A DNA stretch of 64,000 nucleotides from CAIQJJ01 sp964606085 (GCA_964606085.1 CAZSFD010000002.1:87040-151039); one strand, 5' to 3'; positions 26,844 through 35,372 are shown, numbered from the stretch's first letter. The notes: generated by a model not told the origin, from the sequence alone. A program made the numbers and translations.

Positions 26844-26891
26844 GATGTTCGTTATCGAATACCGAATAACGAATAACGAATAACGAACATC
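26844..26891. repeat. AT-rich inverted repeat (GATGTTCGTTAT arms)
   Basis: GATGTTCGTTAT at the left is inverted as ATAACGAACATC at the right, enclosing tandem CGAATAA units. It lies between the second L,D-transpeptidase and the copper chaperone. A similar AATAACGAAT-type structure is at 29921-29979. Confidence 0.65.
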
Positions 26892-26922
26892 GAAGAGTCA
26901 ATATCCATTCCAGGAGGCTACC

Positions 26923-27348
26923 ATGAAACGTTTGATTTTCCTTTCCTTGCTGGCTGTCGCGTTGCTGTTGAGCGCCTGCGGGGGCAGCAACAGCCTGGCC
27001 GTGACCGACGTGTGGGCGCGACCGGGTAATGCCGACGGCAATAGCGCCATCTACTTCATCGTCACGCCGGGCAGTCAGGCCGATACGCTGCTTTCGGCCA
27101 GCAGCGATGTGGCGATGATGGTCGAACTGCACGAGAGCAAGATGACCGAAGAGGGGACGATGATGATGCAGAAGCAGGTCAACGTCCCGATCCCAACAGG
27201 GGGCAAGGTGGCCTTCAAGCCCGGCGGCCTGCACGTGATGTTGATGGGCTTGAAGAACGATTTGAAAGTGGGCGACCAATTCAAGGTTACGCTGACCTTT
27301 GAACAGGCCGGCCAAATCAGTCTGGATGTCACCGTAAAAGAGCCATAA
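26923..27348 (+). CDS. PCu(A)C copper chaperone lipoprotein
   Basis: A 141-residue periplasmic-type Cu(I) chaperone that delivers copper to cytochrome oxidase Cu(A) or other targets. The signal MKRLIFLSLLAVALLLSAC has lipobox C19. The copper-binding pattern is present as H70 (VELHESKM), a methionine cluster at 80-82 (TMMMQKQ), and H104-x-M106 (GLHVMLMGL), matching the H...M...H-x-M family motif. AGGAGGC precedes the ATG. No Sco or oxidase gene is nearby. A strong terminator follows the gene. Confidence 0.94.
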   Translation: MKRLIFLSLLAVALLLSACGGSNSLAVTDVWARPGNADGNSAIYFIVTPGSQADTLLSASSDVAMMVELHESKMTEEGTMMMQKQVNVPIPTGGKVAFKPGGLHVMLMGLKNDLKVGDQFKVTLTFEQAGQISLDVTVKEP

Positions 27349-27373
27349 GCCACCCCACGGCCCATCCCAGATC

Positions 27374-27421
27374 AAAAACTCCCCGCGGTGTTCTGCCAAG
27401 CACACCGCGGGGAGTTTTTTT
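27374..27421. terminator. bidirectional rho-independent terminator
   Basis: A 17-18 bp stem made of AAAAACTCCCCGCGGTGT and its complement around a 10-nt loop, ending in a T-run on the plus side and matched by A's on the other. It serves the converging copper chaperone gene (plus) and the gene ending at 27442 (minus). Confidence 0.92.
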
Positions 27422-27441
27422 GTTCGGCCCGTACTACGAGG

Positions 27442-28017
27442 TCAATCTGCAAAATGCACTTCGCACAGGGCATACCCGGGGCGCGTGGGGTCGTGGCTGA
27501 TCTTTTTGATGTTGACGCCCAGGTCGGGTGCAAACCATGAAAGCGCGTCCAGCGTGCCATCGGCGCGGCGCGATGTGATGCGAAAGGCGCGGTAGGTGCC
27601 CAGCGGGACAGTTACGTCTTCGATAGCGTCAACTGTATGCGTCAGGTACACCGGCGGCATGGGGCCAAGCTCGAAATCTTGCACCCAGGTCAGGTCAAGC
27701 GAATATACGCCGGGATAATTCAACACGCGCCCATCGGCTGGGCGGGTGACCCAGGCGATCAGACCATCGGGGGTCTCCATGCCATAGAGGTAGATACTGC
27801 CATCATCTTGCTGGGTGAACAAGAAGTTCATGCGCGGTGGCTGCCCAACATCGCCCATGCCATTCAGACGCACCACGGTGCCATCTGGGGCGAGGCGCGT
27901 TTCGGCGGTGAAGACCTCGTAATACTGCGCCGGAATGGGCTGATCCATTCCGGGGGGAATAACCTGAAACACCACCCGACCACCGGGGGTGAGCTTGCGA
28001 GTTTGACCAGTAAACAT
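27442..28017 (-). CDS. DUF3108/TapB-like protein, function unknown
   Basis: A 191-residue beta-rich protein. The pattern YYEVFTAETRL, then IEDVTVPLGTYRAFRITSRR, then LSWFAPDLGVNIKKI matches the V-x-V-P-x-G-T-F...W-Y-A-P-x-V-G layout of DUF3108/TapB-like proteins, whose role is not defined. No signal peptide is apparent. I chose the ATG at 28017 because AGGAG lies 10 bases upstream; a TTG at 28038 is an alternative. It starts 37 bp after glmS ends, so it may be the last gene of a glmS transcript. Confidence 0.6.
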   Translation of the reverse strand: MFTGQTRKLTPGGRVVFQVIPPGMDQPIPAQYYEVFTAETRLAPDGTVVRLNGMGDVGQPPRMNFLFTQQDDGSIYLYGMETPDGLIAWVTRPADGRVLNYPGVYSLDLTWVQDFELGPMPPVYLTHTVDAIEDVTVPLGTYRAFRITSRRADGTLDALSWFAPDLGVNIKKISHDPTRPGYALCEVHFAD

Positions 28018-28053
28018 GCTCAAAAAACTCCTTTCCAAGTCGTACAGACGATT

Positions 28054-29895
28054 CTATTCGACTGTCACACTTTTTGCCAGGTTGCGCGGCTGGTCAACAT
28101 CCAGACCGCGCAGGGCGGCAATGTGATAGGCCAGCAGTTGCAACGGGATGACCGTCATCACCGGGCTGAGCATCCAGGGGGTTTCGGGAACCCACAGCAC
28201 GTGATCGGCCAGTTTGGCGGTCAGTTCATCGCCATCGGTGGCGACCACCACCACCATGCCGCCGCGCGCCTTGGCCTGCTCGATCTGGCTGATCATCTTC
28301 TCGTACCAGGGGTCGCGTGGGGCCAGCACCACCACGGGCATCTCCCGGTCAACCAGCGCAATCGGGCCGTGCTTCATCTCGCCAGCCGGGTAGCCTTCGG
28401 CATGGATGTACGAGATTTCCTTGAGCTTGAGCGCGCCTTCGTAGGCGATGGGCATGTTGATGCCGCGGCCCAAATACAGGCAGTGGCTCACTTCCTTGAG
28501 CGCCTGGGCCACCTTCAGCGCTTCGGCCTCCCGCTCCAGGCAGATGCCCGCCAACGCCGGGATGCGGCTGAGATCGCTGATGTGCTGGCGGCGCGCTTCG
28601 GGCGTGAGCGTGCCGCGCAGATCGGCCAGCAGCACGGCCAGCATGTACAGGTCAACCAGCGGGGCGGTGAAGGCCTTGGTCGAGGCCACGCCAATCTCCG
28701 GGCCGGTTTGCATCGAGATGAAGCCATCGGCGATGCGCATGGCCTGGGAACCGATGGCATTGACGATAGACCACAGCAGCGCCCCTTTGCGACGGGCTTC
28801 TTCCATCGCGGCCAGCGTGTCGGCGGTCTCGCCCGATTGCGAGATGGCCAGCACGGCCGTGTTGGCATCTACCAGCGGGTCACGGTAGCGGAACTCTGAG
28901 GCAATGTCCACTTCCACCGGGATGCGGGCGATGCGCTCGATCAGCACCTTGCCCACCATGCCGGCGTGGGCGGCCGTGCCGCAGGCGGTGATGACGATTT
29001 TGTTCAGGCGTTGGGCCGCTTCGGGGGTCAGGTTCAGGTCGGGCAGGCGAATGCGCCCGGCGTCGAAATCTACCCGCCCGGCGATAGTATCCGTCAGCGA
29101 GCGCACCTGCTCGTGGATTTCTTTGTGCATGAAGTGGCGGTACTCGCCCTTCTCGGCGGCAATCGGGTCCCAGGAGACGGTATGAATGCTGGGCGGAACG
29201 TGGACGCCATCCAGGGTTTCGATTTGCACACCCCGGCAAGTGACCACGGCCATCTGATGCGATTCGAGGAAGGCCACGCGGCGGGTGTGTTCGAGGATGG
29301 CCGGCATGTCCGAGGCGATGAACATCTCGCCATCGCCGAAGCCAATGACCACCCCCCCAGCATTACCAATGCGCGCGGTGACAATCTTATCGGGTTCTTT
29401 CGAAGACAGCAGCACCACGCCATGCGCCCCCTTGATCTGGCGCAGCGCTTTGCGCGCCGCTTCCACCAGCCCCGTCTCCGACGACAAAAAACGCTCGACG
29501 AGGTGGACGATCACTTCCGTGTCCGTCTCTGAGTTGAAAACCACACCCTCGGCGCTCAGTTCGGCGCGCAGTTCGAGGTAGTTTTCGACGATGCCGTTGT
29601 GAACGACCACCACTTCGCCGGTCATGCCGACGTGGGGATGGGCGTTGCGAGCGCTGGGCGCGCCGTGCGTGGCCCAACGCGTGTGACCAATGCCGATGCT
29701 GCCATGCACGGGTTGTTCTTGGACGAGGGCGGTCAGGCGGGCCAATTTGCCCACATCCCGCCGAACCACAATTTGATCATTTTCGATCACGGCCAGGCCA
29801 GCCGAATCGTAGCCGCGATATTCCAGGCGGCGCAAGCCGTTGAGGATGATTGGCGTCGCATCTTGCGCGCCAATATAACCGACGATTCCACACAT
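28054..29895 (-). CDS. glmS: glutamine-fructose-6-phosphate transaminase GlmS
   Basis: GlmS makes glucosamine-6-phosphate from fructose-6-phosphate and glutamine, the first step to UDP-GlcNAc for peptidoglycan. The 613-residue protein starts MCGIVGYIGAQDA with the glutaminase nucleophile C2. It has TRWATHGAPSARNAHPH and NGIVENYLELR, then two SIS domains (SQSGETADTLAAM, SVASTKAF-like VASTKAFTAPLVDL) and the C-terminal PRNLAKSVTVE. GGAGGTCCCCCC precedes the ATG. The 5' leader on the minus strand carries a probable glmS ribozyme, which would cut the mRNA when the product accumulates. Confidence 0.97.
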   Translation of the reverse strand: MCGIVGYIGAQDATPIILNGLRRLEYRGYDSAGLAVIENDQIVVRRDVGKLARLTALVQEQPVHGSIGIGHTRWATHGAPSARNAHPHVGMTGEVVVVHNGIVENYLELRAELSAEGVVFNSETDTEVIVHLVERFLSSETGLVEAARKALRQIKGAHGVVLLSSKEPDKIVTARIGNAGGVVIGFGDGEMFIASDMPAILEHTRRVAFLESHQMAVVTCRGVQIETLDGVHVPPSIHTVSWDPIAAEKGEYRHFMHKEIHEQVRSLTDTIAGRVDFDAGRIRLPDLNLTPEAAQRLNKIVITACGTAAHAGMVGKVLIERIARIPVEVDIASEFRYRDPLVDANTAVLAISQSGETADTLAAMEEARRKGALLWSIVNAIGSQAMRIADGFISMQTGPEIGVASTKAFTAPLVDLYMLAVLLADLRGTLTPEARRQHISDLSRIPALAGICLEREAEALKVAQALKEVSHCLYLGRGINMPIAYEGALKLKEISYIHAEGYPAGEMKHGPIALVDREMPVVVLAPRDPWYEKMISQIEQAKARGGMVVVVATDGDELTAKLADHVLWVPETPWMLSPVMTVIPLQLLAYHIAALRGLDVDQPRNLAKSVTVE

Positions 29896-29920
29896 GGGGG
29901 GACCTCCAGAAATCGTTATT

Positions 29921-29979
29921 CGTAATTCGATAATCGTTAATCGTTATTCGATAATTCGAATAACGATTAACGAATTACG
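29921..29979. repeat. AT-rich inverted repeat in the glmS leader
   Basis: CGTAATTCG at the left and CGAATTACG at the right enclose a long stem formed by TTAATCGTTATTCGA and its complement. It lies between the ribozyme and the glmS ribosome-binding site, and is related in sequence to the repeat at 26844-26891. Confidence 0.65.
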
Positions 29980-30064
29980 CCTTTTCCGCCACCCCCTGCC
30001 CTTTGTCCGCCCCGGTTACCCGCGCGGCCTTGTGACAGGTTTTTATTCTTGGAGGGAAAGATGA

Positions 30065-30268
30065 TGGGACGTGGCTGTCCCAAGGGGCTTCCGCTGATGG
30101 CGACTTCTCGCTTCGCTCAAAGTCGCTCGTTCGATTTTCCCGGCCATCAGGCTGGCGGCCTGCTGGGGAGGGCGTGCCTCCGTCCGGTTGGCCTCCCATC
30201 CCTGGGAGCAACCCCTATCCTCGTCAACGGATGGTTTGGAAAAAAGCCAAACCATCTGTCCTTGCGCT
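30065..30268 (-). ncRNA. probable glmS ribozyme, variant with a large internal insertion
   Basis: On the minus strand upstream of glmS, the cleavage-site motif A/GCGCAAGGAC lies at 30268/30267. A 10-bp hairpin (P1 position, 30230-30256) follows, then GUUGACGAGGAUAGGGGUU at 30228-30210. This matches the B. subtilis core segment GUUGACGAGGAUGGAGGUU at 17 of 19 bases. The second core strand AGCGGAAGCCCC is at 30095-30084, and a GGGAC/GTCCC hairpin follows at the P3 position. Between the two core strands, where family members have roughly 20 nt, there are about 115 nt of extra hairpins. Position in front of glmS supports the call; catalytic activity is inferred. Confidence 0.75.
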
Positions 30269-30323
30269 ATCTTCCCGTTGATTGTTTTGAAGCCACACAC
30301 CTCCTTGCCCAAAAGATGGGCGG

Positions 30324-30329
30324 ATTATA
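30324..30329 (-). promoter_or_regulatory. -10 box for glmS
   Basis: TATAAT on the minus strand (in GTATAATCC), about 56 bp before the predicted ribozyme cleavage site and about 430 bp before the glmS ATG. It gives a short 5' segment that self-cleavage would release. The -35 region is weak. Confidence 0.5.
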
Positions 30330-30371
30330 CACGAGATGGCAGGCTGCACAGGAAGTCCTGTAAACTCACGT

Positions 30372-30377
30372 TATAAT
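30372..30377 (+). promoter_or_regulatory. -10 box for the DRTGG/P-loop gene
   Basis: TATAAT in ACGTTATAATACG, 46 bp upstream of the ATG at 30423. It is divergent from the glmS promoter 43 bp away. There is no clear -35 hexamer. Confidence 0.45.
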
Positions 30378-30422
30378 ACGACCCACAATGTCCAGATATG
30401 GTGTTTTTTCAGGAGCCATGCC

Positions 30423-31511
30423 ATGAAATCCCTTTATATAACCTCCATCGAACCTTTTTCGGGCAAAACCGCGGCCTGCCTGTCTTTGGGCGCCCGCTTC
30501 CAGGCAGATGGTTTGAAAGTGGGCTATCTCAAACCGCTCAGCCTGCAACCCTGGCGCATTGGCGACCATGTTGCCGATGAAGATGCCGCATTTGTCAAAG
30601 AAGTGTTGAACCTGACCGCCGAAGCCTGGGAGCTTTCACCCATCGTGATCACCCCAGAATACCTGCGCGATTGCATGGATACCTTAGAATGCCTGCCGCC
30701 CGAAGGCGACCCGGAGCGCATCGAACAGGTCAAACGGGCTTTCGAGGCCGCCAGCGCCGGGCAAGATATTCTCCTGCTGGAAGGCGGCGGCAGCCTGCGC
30801 GAGGGCTATGTGGTCGGCCTGCCTACCCCTGCCGTGGCGCATACCCTGAAAAGCCAGGCGCTCGCCATCGTCAAATACAGCGACGAAGTGCGCACCCTCG
30901 ACGATGCCCTGACGGCCCAATTTCGCCTGGGCGAACTGCTGTGCGGGGTGATCCTCAACCGCATTCCCGAAGATGCCGCCACCTACGTCAACAAAACCGC
31001 CATCCCCTATCTCGAAAGCAAGGGCATCCCCGTGCTTGGAGCGCTTCCCGATGTTCACAGCCTGGCCGCGCTGACCGTGGGTGAGATTGTGCAGGTGTTG
31101 AACGCCGAAGTGCTCACCAAATACATCCGTCCGCAGGCCCTGGTCGAAAACCTGACCATTGGCGCCATGACCGCCGACACAGCCTTGAGCCGTTTCCGCA
31201 AATACACCCGCAAAGCCGTCATCACCGGCGGCGACCGCACCGACATTCAACTGGCCGCCCTCGAAACCTCGACCACGCTGCTGATCCTCACCGGCAACCT
31301 GCGCCCCAGTCCATTGGTGGTGCGCCAGGCCGAAGAATTTGGCGTGACAATCCTGCTCGTCCCGGCCAACACACTCGAAACCGTCGAAGCGATTGAGCGG
31401 CTCTTCGGCAAAACCCGCCTGGGCCATTCGGCCAAGCTCAAGCAGTTCCAGGCGCTGCTCAACGATCACTTTGACTTTGACCGCCTGTATACGATACTGG
31501 GGGTCAAATAA
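30423..31511 (+). CDS. phosphotransacetylase-type P-loop/DRTGG domain protein
   Basis: A 362-residue protein equal to the N-terminal regulatory part of long Pta enzymes, without the catalytic PTA domain. The BioD-like P-loop domain has EPFSGKTAACLSLG, VGYLKPLSLQPW and LLLEGGGSLREG. The second half is a DRTGG domain (VITGGDRTDIQLAAL). Stand-alone proteins of this type are annotated as phosphotransacetylase family, but their function is not established. I chose the ATG at 30423 behind AGGAGCC. Its stop overlaps the ATG of the ABC ATPase gene by one base (TAATG). Confidence 0.85.
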   Translation: MKSLYITSIEPFSGKTAACLSLGARFQADGLKVGYLKPLSLQPWRIGDHVADEDAAFVKEVLNLTAEAWELSPIVITPEYLRDCMDTLECLPPEGDPERIEQVKRAFEAASAGQDILLLEGGGSLREGYVVGLPTPAVAHTLKSQALAIVKYSDEVRTLDDALTAQFRLGELLCGVILNRIPEDAATYVNKTAIPYLESKGIPVLGALPDVHSLAALTVGEIVQVLNAEVLTKYIRPQALVENLTIGAMTADTALSRFRKYTRKAVITGGDRTDIQLAALETSTTLLILTGNLRPSPLVVRQAEEFGVTILLVPANTLETVEAIERLFGKTRLGHSAKLKQFQALLNDHFDFDRLYTILGVK

Positions 31512-32308
31512 TGCTCGTGATCGAAAAACTGGAAGCAGCCTATGGCACGCGGCGGGTGCTGCAAGAGGTCAGTTTCGAGGTGCAACGCGGCGAAGTGCTG
31601 GCGCTGATTGGGCCAAACGGGGCCGGGAAAACCACCCTGCTGCGCGCCATCAACGGTACCCTGCGTCCGCAAAGTGGGCGGGTGCTGGTAAACGGGCAGG
31701 ATCTTACCCGCCTCGATGAAGCGCAGCGCGCCCGCCTGATGGCCGTCGTGCCACAGGCGCACCAGATGCCCGAGGCGTTTACCGTGTGGGAAACGGTGCT
31801 GTTGGGCCGCACCCCCTACCTGGGCTGGCTCGGACGGCCCAGCGAACGGGACCGCCAGGCAGTCGCATCGGCCTTGCAGCGCACCGACGCCGCCGAACTG
31901 GCCCACCGGCGCATCGGTCAGCTTTCGGGCGGCGAACAGCAGCGCGTGCTGCTGGCGCGGGCGCTGGCGCAAGAAACGCCCCTGCTGCTGCTCGATGAGC
32001 CGACCAGCCATCTCGACCTGCACCATCAGGCCACCCTGCTCAACCTGGCCCTCGACCTGGCCCACGAACACCACCTGGCCGTGGTCATGGCGCTGCACGA
32101 CCTCAACCACGCCTCGCTGTATGCAGACCGGGTAGCGCTGCTGCAACAGGGCCGCCTGCAAGCCTTGGGAACGCCCGGCGACGTGCTGACCGCCGCACGT
32201 CTGAGTGCAATCTACCGCATGCCCCTGCACGTCATCACCCATCCCGATTACGACGTCCCGCTGATTTTGCCCGATGGCCTGCGCGCCGCCCGTGGCGCAA
32301 ATCTCTGA
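31511..32308 (+). CDS. ABC transporter ATP-binding protein, FecE/BtuD-like (no permease nearby)
   Basis: A 265-residue ATPase of the iron-siderophore/heme/cobalamin importer class. It has Walker A IGPNGAGKTTLLRAI, Q-loop VVPQAHQMPEAFTVWETVLLG, signature QLSGGEQQRVLLARAL, Walker B LLLLDEPTSHLD and switch H in ALHDLNHAS. No FecCD permease or binding protein is encoded in the window, so it may serve a transporter elsewhere. It is translationally coupled to the DRTGG protein gene. The last codons (R-G-A-N-L) and TGA stop lie in a repeated palindrome. Confidence 0.9.
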   Translation: MLVIEKLEAAYGTRRVLQEVSFEVQRGEVLALIGPNGAGKTTLLRAINGTLRPQSGRVLVNGQDLTRLDEAQRARLMAVVPQAHQMPEAFTVWETVLLGRTPYLGWLGRPSERDRQAVASALQRTDAAELAHRRIGQLSGGEQQRVLLARALAQETPLLLLDEPTSHLDLHHQATLLNLALDLAHEHHLAVVMALHDLNHASLYADRVALLQQGRLQALGTPGDVLTAARLSAIYRMPLHVITHPDYDVPLILPDGLRAARGANL

Positions 32309-32314
32309 TTTGCG
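32296..32314. repeat. palindrome family C (CGCAAATC-TCT-GATTTGCG)
   Basis: 8-bp arms with a 3-nt loop. The TGA stop of the FecE-like gene lies within it. The same 8-3-8 structure with one changed base pair is at 46037-46055 on the other strand. Confidence 0.75.
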
Positions 32315-32371
32315 AGCGCAACTCCAAGATATGCTTTACAAAAAACACCCGTTGATGGAACACACTCAAAT

Positions 32372-32406
32372 AAAAAAGCCTCGCCGTAAGACGGCGAGGC
32401 TTTTTT
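32372..32406. terminator. bidirectional rho-independent terminator
   Basis: AAAAAAGCCTCGCCG and its exact complement form a 15-bp stem with a TAAGA loop, with a T-run on the plus side. It sits between the converging FecE-like gene (plus) and S8 protease gene (minus). Confidence 0.93.
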
Positions 32407-32423
32407 GTGAGGGGAAAAACGAT

Positions 32424-35372
32424 TTACGGCTGATAGGTGACACGCACGGCGGCGTAATCGAGATAGAAATCGCGCGAGGTATTGCTGGCGATATTGACCA
32501 GGCGTACGCGGAAATTGGAGTTGCCCAGTTGGGCAGCCGTCCAGGCGCGGCCCCAGGCGTCGGTAGATGTGCCGAGCGTGTAGGTAGCCTGGCTGGTGGA
32601 TAGCGTGGCCGTGGTTTTGGCCGCCGTCCAAGTTACACCACCATCCCACGAAAGCTGGACGCAAATTTTCGGCGAACCCGCGGTGCGGTCAGCATAGGCA
32701 TCCAGGCGCACTTCGATGCCGTTGATGGTCGCGCCCGATGGCAGGGAGATGTTGTAGTTGTAGTAGATGTGGCGGTCTTTGGCGGTACTGGTGCAGGAAG
32801 TGCTGGTGCCAGTGCCGCTGTTGGTATCTACGGCATAGGAAGTGTCGTCGGCATAGGCGTTGGCGGGGCTGGTCTGGTAGCCGTTGTTGTCGCCGCTGCT
32901 GCTGGTCACGGCGGCGTTGGCGGAGGCGCTAAACCAACCGGTCGTCACAATGGCGGAGGTGGCCGTGGGGGTTGGCGAATTGGTGGGCGTGTTGGTTGGC
33001 GTGGCCGTGGCGGTCGCTGTGGCAGTGTGGGTGGCGGTGGGTGTCGGGCCAGTGGGGGTGGCGGTGTTGGTTGGGGTGGCCGTAGCGGTGGCGGTGGGGG
33101 TATTGGTTGCGCCCGAACCGAACGCGCCGCCCGTCACCACCAGGGCAAAGGGCTGCGGCCCGTTGGGGACGTTGTAACCGCGTACCTGGATGGTGTAGGT
33201 TCCGGCTGCCGGGTTTTGCAGGTAGACGTTTTCGACATTGTTGCGCCGGTCAGCGCTGCCGCCCGCATTGCTCCAGCCGCCCGCAAACACGTTGCCGTTG
33301 TAGAGCGTGCCGCCGGGAGCGGTGACAGTCAGATCGAGGTCGTTGACCAGGTTGATCGAGGCGGAGGCAGTGGAGGGGTAGTCGGTCCAGACGACGGTGA
33401 TTTTCAACGGGCCGCCGGTGGCCGTCACCGAATAGCTGACCGAGCCATTGGTCGCCAGGCCGGCGCCCGTTTCGACATATTGCACGCTGCCATTGGTGGC
33501 CGCATCGAGGTTAATCAGCCCCCAGCCTTCGTGACTGTTGGGGATGGGGAAATCGTTGTCGTTGACGCCGTCGTTGTTTTCGTCGAGCATATCTACGGCG
33601 GTGTTGATCAGGGTGGCCTTGACCAGGGCGGCGCTGGCGGCAAAGCCATAGGCTTTCTGATAATAATCGCGCACCACAGCCGCGGCCCCGGCGGTCATCG
33701 GGGTGGACATGGATGTGCCGCTCATGTATTTGTAGCCCTGGCTGTACGGATAGCCATAACCGTCATATTGCCAGGCGCCATTTTGCGGGTTGGCTGAGGC
33801 ATCGTAGCCCTGCTGGTAGAGGTCAGAATAGGCGGAGAGAATCCACGAACCTGGGGCGACCACATCAGGCTTGATGCGGTTGTCATCGGTCGGCCCACGG
33901 CTGGAGAATGCGGCCATCTGATTGGCGTTGCCAGCAGAGACGTCATCTTTGATCGGGTTGGCGGGGTAATCGCTCGGCCAGGCGGCGCCCCAGGTGAAGA
34001 TGCTGTTGAGGCCGCTTTGGGCAGCGCAATTGGTGTAGGCCAGCGACGTGTCGCAGGGGAAATTGTCAGCGCGGGCGTTTTCTGAAGCGCCCACGGTCAG
34101 CACATTCTTGGCCGTGGCCGGCGAACCCATGGAGTCGTTATCAATCAGGCCATCTGAGTTGGCATCCACGCCAGCGTTGCCGGCCGAGAAGGTGATCAAC
34201 AGGTCGGGACGATTCCACATGGAGGTGTCGGCATTGGCGCTGTCGGCGGTGTAATCGCCAGCGGCATCAGAACCCCACGAGTTGGTGTGGATGCGCGCTC
34301 CGGCGTTGTAGGATTGGGTGAAAATATCCTGGATATTGCTGGGCAGGCCAACCAGGTAATAGCCATTGACATAGCCATATAACATGCGGCACATGCTGGT
34401 GACGGTGGCGTAGTTCTCGACCGATTGGAAGACCAGCCGGGCCGCCGGGGCCGCACCTTTGCCAATACCATTGGCATCGCCATCGCTCAGCACCGAACCG
34501 GCCACATGGGTGCCGTGACCGCTATCCACGTCAATCGAACCATCGTTGGTAATGCTCTGGAAACACCCCCCCGCTGAACCAGGCCAATTGTAGATGGCGA
34601 CCACACGGCTGGAGGGAATATCGGCATGGGCCGTGGTGGAGGTGCCGCCGCCGATGCCGGTATCGGTCACGGCCACAATTTGGGTCGAGCCATCATAGCC
34701 GCGGCCATTGGCCGCATTCGCGCCGATGATGTTCCCTGCGCCGGCGTCATTGGCCGGGAAGCGGTGCAGTTCGTAAGGAATGTAATTCTCGATCCAGGCC
34801 ACATCGGGGATAGCCGCCAGGCTGTCCAGCAGCGCGGCATCTGCCGCCAGGATCAAAGCGCTGGCATCCACCGTCTCGGCAGACGCGCCGGCCTTTTGGA
34901 TAGCGGCCGTCACCGCGGCGGCATCGGCGCCTTTTTCGAGGCTGATGCGGTATAACTGTGTGCCTTCACGCTTCAGCGCAGGGCTGAGCTTGTAAGCGGG
35001 GAGAAAATCGCCCACCCAGGCAACCACTTCAAGCCCGGTGGCTTTCTGGATTTGCTCGGGTGTGGCGCGCACCTTGAAGGCAAATTCGGGCAGGTAATCG
35101 AGCAGTTCAATGCCCAGGGCAGCTACTTTGTCCTTCCAGGTCTGCTCCACCGGGCCGCGGAATTGCACAATGTAATAGCCCACCTGCTCCGCTTTGGCGT
35201 CCGCGCGGATGCTTTTCACCGAAGCATCCGGCTGAATGGTGCCAGACTTCAACTGGATCGGCTGGGAACCATCTTGCGGCTGTCCCTGGCTGGCCTGCAC
35301 AACGGCTGTCGAGCCAAAGAGCAAGGACAAAACCACCAGCGTTGAGATAAAATAACGGACTGAGTTTTTCAT
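32424..35372 (-). CDS. secreted S8 subtilisin-like protease with Thr/Pro linker and C-terminal beta domain
   Basis: A 982-residue exported protease. A signal peptide (MKNSVRYFISTLVVLSLLFG) is followed by a propeptide to about residue 200 (inhibitor-like, with EVVAWVGDFLPAYKL). The catalytic domain has D237 in VAVTDTGIGG, H286 in SGHGTHVAGS, oxyanion Asn in TFSAGNAG and S554 in SGTSMSTPMTAG. A kp43-like beta-sandwich follows (VNDLDLTVTAPGG, GTYTIQVRGYNVPNGPQPF), then about 50 residues of T/P/A repeats, and a last jelly-roll-like domain ending in LDYAAVRVTYQP. AGGAGG lies 9 bases before the chosen ATG at 35372. The Thr/Pro linker probably spans the cell wall or is glycosylated. Nutrient protein degradation is the likely role. 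Confidence 0.93.
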   Translation of the reverse strand: MKNSVRYFISTLVVLSLLFGSTAVVQASQGQPQDGSQPIQLKSGTIQPDASVKSIRADAKAEQVGYYIVQFRGPVEQTWKDKVAALGIELLDYLPEFAFKVRATPEQIQKATGLEVVAWVGDFLPAYKLSPALKREGTQLYRISLEKGADAAAVTAAIQKAGASAETVDASALILAADAALLDSLAAIPDVAWIENYIPYELHRFPANDAGAGNIIGANAANGRGYDGSTQIVAVTDTGIGGGTSTTAHADIPSSRVVAIYNWPGSAGGCFQSITNDGSIDVDSGHGTHVAGSVLSDGDANGIGKGAAPAARLVFQSVENYATVTSMCRMLYGYVNGYYLVGLPSNIQDIFTQSYNAGARIHTNSWGSDAAGDYTADSANADTSMWNRPDLLITFSAGNAGVDANSDGLIDNDSMGSPATAKNVLTVGASENARADNFPCDTSLAYTNCAAQSGLNSIFTWGAAWPSDYPANPIKDDVSAGNANQMAAFSSRGPTDDNRIKPDVVAPGSWILSAYSDLYQQGYDASANPQNGAWQYDGYGYPYSQGYKYMSGTSMSTPMTAGAAAVVRDYYQKAYGFAASAALVKATLINTAVDMLDENNDGVNDNDFPIPNSHEGWGLINLDAATNGSVQYVETGAGLATNGSVSYSVTATGGPLKITVVWTDYPSTASASINLVNDLDLTVTAPGGTLYNGNVFAGGWSNAGGSADRRNNVENVYLQNPAAGTYTIQVRGYNVPNGPQPFALVVTGGAFGSGATNTPTATATATPTNTATPTGPTPTATHTATATATATPTNTPTNSPTPTATSAIVTTGWFSASANAAVTSSSGDNNGYQTSPANAYADDTSYAVDTNSGTGTSTSCTSTAKDRHIYYNYNISLPSGATINGIEVRLDAYADRTAGSPKICVQLSWDGGVTWTAAKTTATLSTSQATYTLGTSTDAWGRAWTAAQLGNSNFRVRLVNIASNTSRDFYLDYAAVRVTYQP

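Noticed and set aside
29980..30330. RNase P RNA, tmRNA or SRP RNA as alternatives for the structured region
   Set aside because: I looked for the GAGGAAAGTCC and ACAGAAA motifs of RNase P, the tmRNA ends and the SRP tetraloop core. None is present, while glmS core segments are.
30049..30363. A 104-codon open frame on the plus strand upstream of the DRTGG gene
   Set aside because: It covers the probable glmS ribozyme, whose paired strands explain the composition, and it lacks any protein motif.
32769..33797. A 342-codon Gly/Val-rich open frame on the plus strand
   Set aside because: It is antisense to the Thr/Pro linker and C-terminal domains of the S8 protease. The Gly/Val richness is the complement of Thr/Pro/Ala codons.
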